64,000 nt of DNA from Pollenia angustigena (lineage: Eukaryota; Arthropoda; Insecta; Diptera; Polleniidae): NCBI GenBank assembly GCA_930367215.1, contig OV884056.1, positions 278,610,067-278,674,066 of the forward strand, read 5' to 3'. Position numbers and translations under genes: made by a program. The notes beneath the pieces were generated by a model. It was not told the DNA's origin and did no database searches. It saw only the letters and a program-made list of their open reading frames with translations. Of the stretch, positions 60,361-64,000 are shown piece by piece. Positions within the stretch are counted from its first letter, which is position 1; each line of letters begins with the position of its first letter.

Positions 60361-60870
60361 TAAGTTGCATACGTGAAATTTTATAATATTTTAAATTATT
60401 TTAATTTTATAACTTAAAACCGAAAAAAAAATATTTTAAAGAATTAAAAATTAAGTGTAGGCTGTCTCAAAAAGATGAAAATTTCGGTCGAAACTTAAAA
60501 TATAAGTAGAACTGCATTAAAAGAAAACTTAAGCAAATTATAGTTTTTTCTAAATCAGGTTTGAATTGGCGGAAATCTCGAATGAAAGACTGACTTATCC
60601 TAGCAAAACTTTTTAGACAAAATTTTTTTATATAATGAATTAGCACCGTATAGTAACTCGATACTCCTGTGGACCAAAATACGTCAGCGCAAATATTTTC
60701 CTTTTTGTAAATCCGAAAGGTTTATTTTTTTTAACTAGTCTAACTTTTGTATAAAGTCTTATTAAGGGTCAACAATTAATAAAAGCACACGATGTCAGTA
60801 TAATTGTTTGTACAAATTTTAAAAAACTATGAAGTCGTATGGGATGTCAAAATAATTTTCGTAATATATT
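60361..60870. other. Non-coding stretch
   Basis: Ends with 'gaagtcgtatgggatgtcaa' (60832), a phrase found again at 62183 (inverted) and 62440, so part of it belongs to the repeat complex to the right. Confidence 0.4.
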
Positions 60871-61772
60871 CCCAGCTAGCATTTTGTATTATAATCTAAT
60901 CATTTAGGAATCAGCTTCAGGAGCAAAATACCCGTTTATGAGCTCATTTTCCAATCATAAATGATACTCTCGTTGTGAGAAAATGATACCCTACCGATGA
61001 ATCACTCGAACGAATCATTTGTGATACAATTTTCTGATTCGTTTTTGAGCATTTTAATGTAAGTTTTTATAATCATTATCCAGTCGTTTTCGTCTTATTT
61101 TTCAATCGTAAATTAAATAGTTATGGATTTTATTTCATATTAATTTTTAATTGTCATGTTTTTTATTTTTTTCTCCGATAAAATCAGATTTTGATTACCC
61201 CAAGGTATATTTATAACAGGTTGTCTCGGAAAGCCAGCTTATTATTTTTTATTTGCTTGTTTTGTGATACAAACTGTCAAATGTTGTATACTAAACAAGT
61301 AAACAAGTTTTTTGTCTTTTTCTTTTGTCTCTTATTAACCCCTTTGCTGTTTGACAGTTCGTATCACAAAACAACAATAAGAAGCCCTGTTGTTTGTTTT
61401 ATTGTACAATTGTTGTAATCTCGCGGCTACCTGCTATAAATATACCTTGGATTACCCGAACCAGCTTTATTTTGAACGAAACAAAAGTTATAGGTTTTTC
61501 GCAAAGAAGAGAAGAAACAATTTGCACTAACATTTATGTGCATATTTCTTCTTTTTTAGCCAAGATTCTTATTGGTTTAGCTGATACAAAAGTTTCTATT
61601 TTAATTTTTTTTATTTCGCAAAAAATAAAAATTCAAAATATTTAAAAATCATTATTTTGACATATCAATGAATCACTGTTCTGAAGAGACTCATTTAGGT
61701 GATTTTTACCAAAAATAATCATAAATTAAGAATATTATTTACTAAAAAATAATCACCCAAATGCTAGCTGGG
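60871..61772. mobile_element. TIR element, ends CCCAGCTAGCATTT
   Basis: CCCAGCTAGCATTT (60871-60884) and AAATGCTAGCTGGG (61759-61772) are perfect 14-bp TIRs. 'aatcatttagg' and 'tttaggtgatt..aataatca' motifs recur near both ends. It contains a nested element at 61201-61449. No transposase. Confidence 0.8.
61201..61449. mobile_element. MITE with perfect 8-bp duplication GATTACCC
   Basis: CAAGGTATATTTATA (61201-61215) and TATAAATATACCTTG (61435-61449) are perfect TIRs. GATTACCC lies at 61193-61200 and 61450-61457. An inner inverted pair is TTGTGATACAAACTGTCAAA and TTTGACAGTTCGTATCACAA. The 8-bp duplication suits hAT or P-type elements. Confidence 0.9.
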
Positions 61773-61867
61773 TTATAACGCATTGCATTCACACTAACAC
61801 ACCTTTACAAATTACTTGAGTTTCTAACATGTCTTAATACAATGTTTAATAGTGTAAAGTGCCCTTT

Positions 61868-62419
61868 AAGGCTAGATTACACTGTCTCACAAGTCTTAAG
61901 TATTCCATAATACTTTGTAAGATAGAAATCTAATAAGTTTTGTTGCGACTGACAAAAAATCTAATTCAACATGACAGTTTGTGTTCACACCATCAAACCA
62001 AGTATAAACACTCGCACATGAAATAAAATGCAACCCTGATCCATTGAAAAGTATAATTGTTTAAGGCTAGTTTACACTAATATACTTTGTATTAATACAT
62101 GTTAAAAACTCAAGTGATATGTAAAAGTCCGATAGTGTGAATGGATGTGTGATGAAAATGACAAGTTTTATAAAAAAAAGTTTGACATCCCATACGACTT
62201 CACTGTTTTTTGAAAAAATTTCTAAACAATAAAACTTTTCATTCGATCAGGGTTGCATTTTATTTCATGTGTGAGTGTTAATACTTTGTGTGATGGTGTA
62301 AACACAAACTGTCATGATATATTAGATTTTTTTGACAGCCGCAACAAAACTCATTAGATTTCTATCTCACAAGGTATTATGGAATACGTAAGACTTGTGA
62401 GATAGTGTAATCTAGCCTT
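61868..62419. mobile_element. Foldback with arms of about 173 bp
   Basis: Arm 61868-62040 (AAGGCTAGATTACACTGTCT...CAACCCTGAT) pairs with 62246-62419 with modest divergence. The spacer (62041-62245) contains another copy of the end motif, 'aaggctagtttacacta', and 'tttgacatcccatacgactt'. Ends of the same type recur at about 62935-62965, so several related copies are nested. Confidence 0.8.
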
Positions 62420-62526
62420 TAGAAATTTTTCACAAAACGATGAAGTCGTATAGGATGTCAAACATTTTTCAAAATGCTTGTCATTTTCGTGATACATTGA
62501 ATTCACACTATCACACTTTGTCATAT

Positions 62527-62900
62527 CCCAGCAAATAATAGGACCAGTCCAAACACGCGTGTAAAGAGTAGTCCACAAGGGACCAGGACTAGTCCAAAGC
62601 TAACCCAAACGTTTGGAAAAAACCTGGCGTATTTAACATTGCGATGTCCTAGGAGAGGACCATATAACCCACCTTTGGACCACTAAGGAGTAGTTTTAAA
62701 ACTACTCCATGGTATACTCAAGAGGATTAGTTTTGAAGTCGTTTAAAAACGAAAGCATGTCGTTAAAAAACGAAGACATGTCGTCTCACTACAAACACTT
62801 TTTAACAATGACATGGTCCATGCTTGCATTACATCGGACCAGTCCATGGAGTAGTCCATTTTATCAAAATGGATCAGGTGGTCCAATTTTATTTGCAGGG
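62527..62900. mobile_element. Small TIR element, ends CCCAGCAAATAATAGGACCA
   Basis: CCCAGCAAATAATAGGACCA pairs with TGGTCCAATTTTATTTGCAGGG with a few mismatches and a small indel. Internal 'ggaccagtcc' and 'actactccatgg' palindromes recur. The CCCAG terminus is shared with 9354-10468 and 60871-61772. Confidence 0.6.
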
Positions 62901-64000
62901 ATTACTTGAGTTTTTGACATGTATTAATACAAAGTATAATAGTGTAATATAGCCTTTATTAAGTCCTCGTTTATACTTGCAAATGTTTGTTGCAGCGATT
63001 ATTAGTTTGCTAGCGAGAGAGAGCTAAAACTATTTGGAATGCAAACATGCTTTATATACTTTGACACTCTTTTTTGCTTTGTAGTACACATTCCTTTACT
63101 TTAAGTAAGCTTCAGGTCTGTTTGACGTTTTATGCAAAAAATATAAAAATAAAAAGAGAAAAAAGGCATATAAATACAAAAATTGCTAAAGTAAAATTAC
63201 ATAATTTTTAAAATAATGTATTTTTAAAGCAGAATTTCTTTATTTTATACAAATTTCGGTTTTGTTTGACAGAGTCACTTGACATAAACTAACAATAGAC
63301 TTGAATATGAGTTTGCTAAGTTCATAAAGAAATTTAGTATCTTTAAACTTAAATATTTAAAATTTGTATATATTTTTTTAGATTTTTATTTTAAATTTAA
63401 CACACTAATATTTTTTTCTTTTTAAAAATTCTTTTATGTTTTTAGTAGAGTGAATTACTGTCTGTGCCACACATAATTTAGTTGGCTTAATTTTTTTTGC
63501 CCAAATGTTCAATCTGTATTAAAGATACAACGTTTAATGTTTTCATAAATTAAGTTGTAAAATGTCCACTTCATTTCTTCCATAAATTCAAAGATGTTGG
63601 AATTAAAGACATTTTACTTGATAGTCAGACAAGAGAAAGGCATTTTTGGGGTTTGAAAACTGCTCACAATTTAGATATAAAAAAAGAAAACTACAAAATC
63701 ACTTACAAAATAGAAAAGAAGGTAAAGTCGCTCAAGCCCGACAATATAATACAGTGTTTACAGACAAAAGAACAAAATTATATTATGAGGTTAAGATTAT
63801 AATACGAGATCTTTGTGCCGAATATTATCTAGATATGTACCAGAGCTGTAAATAATGTAATAGGCTTAATTACAATCACATGATTTCTTAGTTATGATTG
63901 CTAACTTTTTGATTGCATTCAAAATATAAACATTTATGCCCAATTTTCAGGTTAGTATTTAAATCAATACTAAGTTAATTTTCATAACAAACTTAAATCG
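62901..64000. other. Non-coding stretch
   Basis: AT-rich. A 69-codon frame at 63646-63855 includes 'gtcgctcaagcccgacaata', a phrase of the 16150-type repeat start, so it is repeat-derived. No gene recognised. Confidence 0.45.

Noticed and set aside
1..64000. CRISPR arrays, bacterial operons, rRNA genes
   Set aside because: No regularly spaced direct repeats of CRISPR type, no ribosome-binding sites or compact gene order, and no rRNA-like sequence. The window is eukaryotic.

Overview
The window is AT-rich, repeat-dense DNA of an insect, most likely a higher fly (Diptera). Three things point there: the mix of transposon remnants (Tc1, DDE/mariner, hAT, a RAG1/Transib-type transposase, a Jockey-like non-LTR reverse transcriptase), a 76-nt intron with fly-type splice sites and start context, and dispersed repeats with 'gacggacggacat'-type cores. 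No intact, recognisable host protein gene is present. The species is not determined.

Layout. 1-3.4 kb holds two adjacent hairpin or inverted-repeat elements. 3.4-5.6 kb (minus strand) holds the best-preserved coding sequence, a frameshifted RAG1-core/Transib-like transposase that keeps the catalytic D, D, E and the C-x2-C ... H-x4-H zinc-binding residues. 6.2-16.7 kb is a mosaic of foldback and terminal-inverted-repeat (TIR) elements, tandem units of about 150 bp and dispersed repeats. 17.1-17.5 kb has an unrecognised decayed coding piece. 18.2-19.6 kb is a foldback element with a perfect 9-bp target duplication, followed at 19.7-20.1 kb by a MITE with 3-bp duplications. 21.4-22.3 kb is a TIR element carrying a neat two-exon, 94-codon candidate gene on the minus strand. 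27.8-28.3 kb is a deleted mariner-type element, 29.8-30.1 kb a palindromic MITE, and 30.7-32.1 kb a decayed non-LTR reverse transcriptase.

32.5-37.3 kb is again nested MITEs and dispersed repeats. 39.2-40.0 kb has two truncated Tc1 transposase genes arranged as a 270-bp inverted repeat. 44.8-46.0 kb is a hAT element with the C-terminal dimerisation region of its transposase, interrupted by another repeat. Around 48.2 kb a TATA box and a splice donor suggest a host promoter and first exon on the plus strand, so everything to the right may be a first intron. 49.4-49.9 kb and 60.1-60.4 kb are two members of a foldback family with a tRNA-like B box. 51.3-53.3 kb is a tandem-repeat element with a TA-flanked insertion. 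55.4-58.3 kb is a complete-ended hAT element with a perfect 8-bp target duplication. 60.9-62.9 kb is a set of nested inverted-repeat elements.

Most of the biology is insertion, nesting and decay. The two items most likely to hold something functional or new are the RAG1-like transposase and the small two-exon gene inside the TIR element. All family calls come from reading motifs by eye; no search was run.
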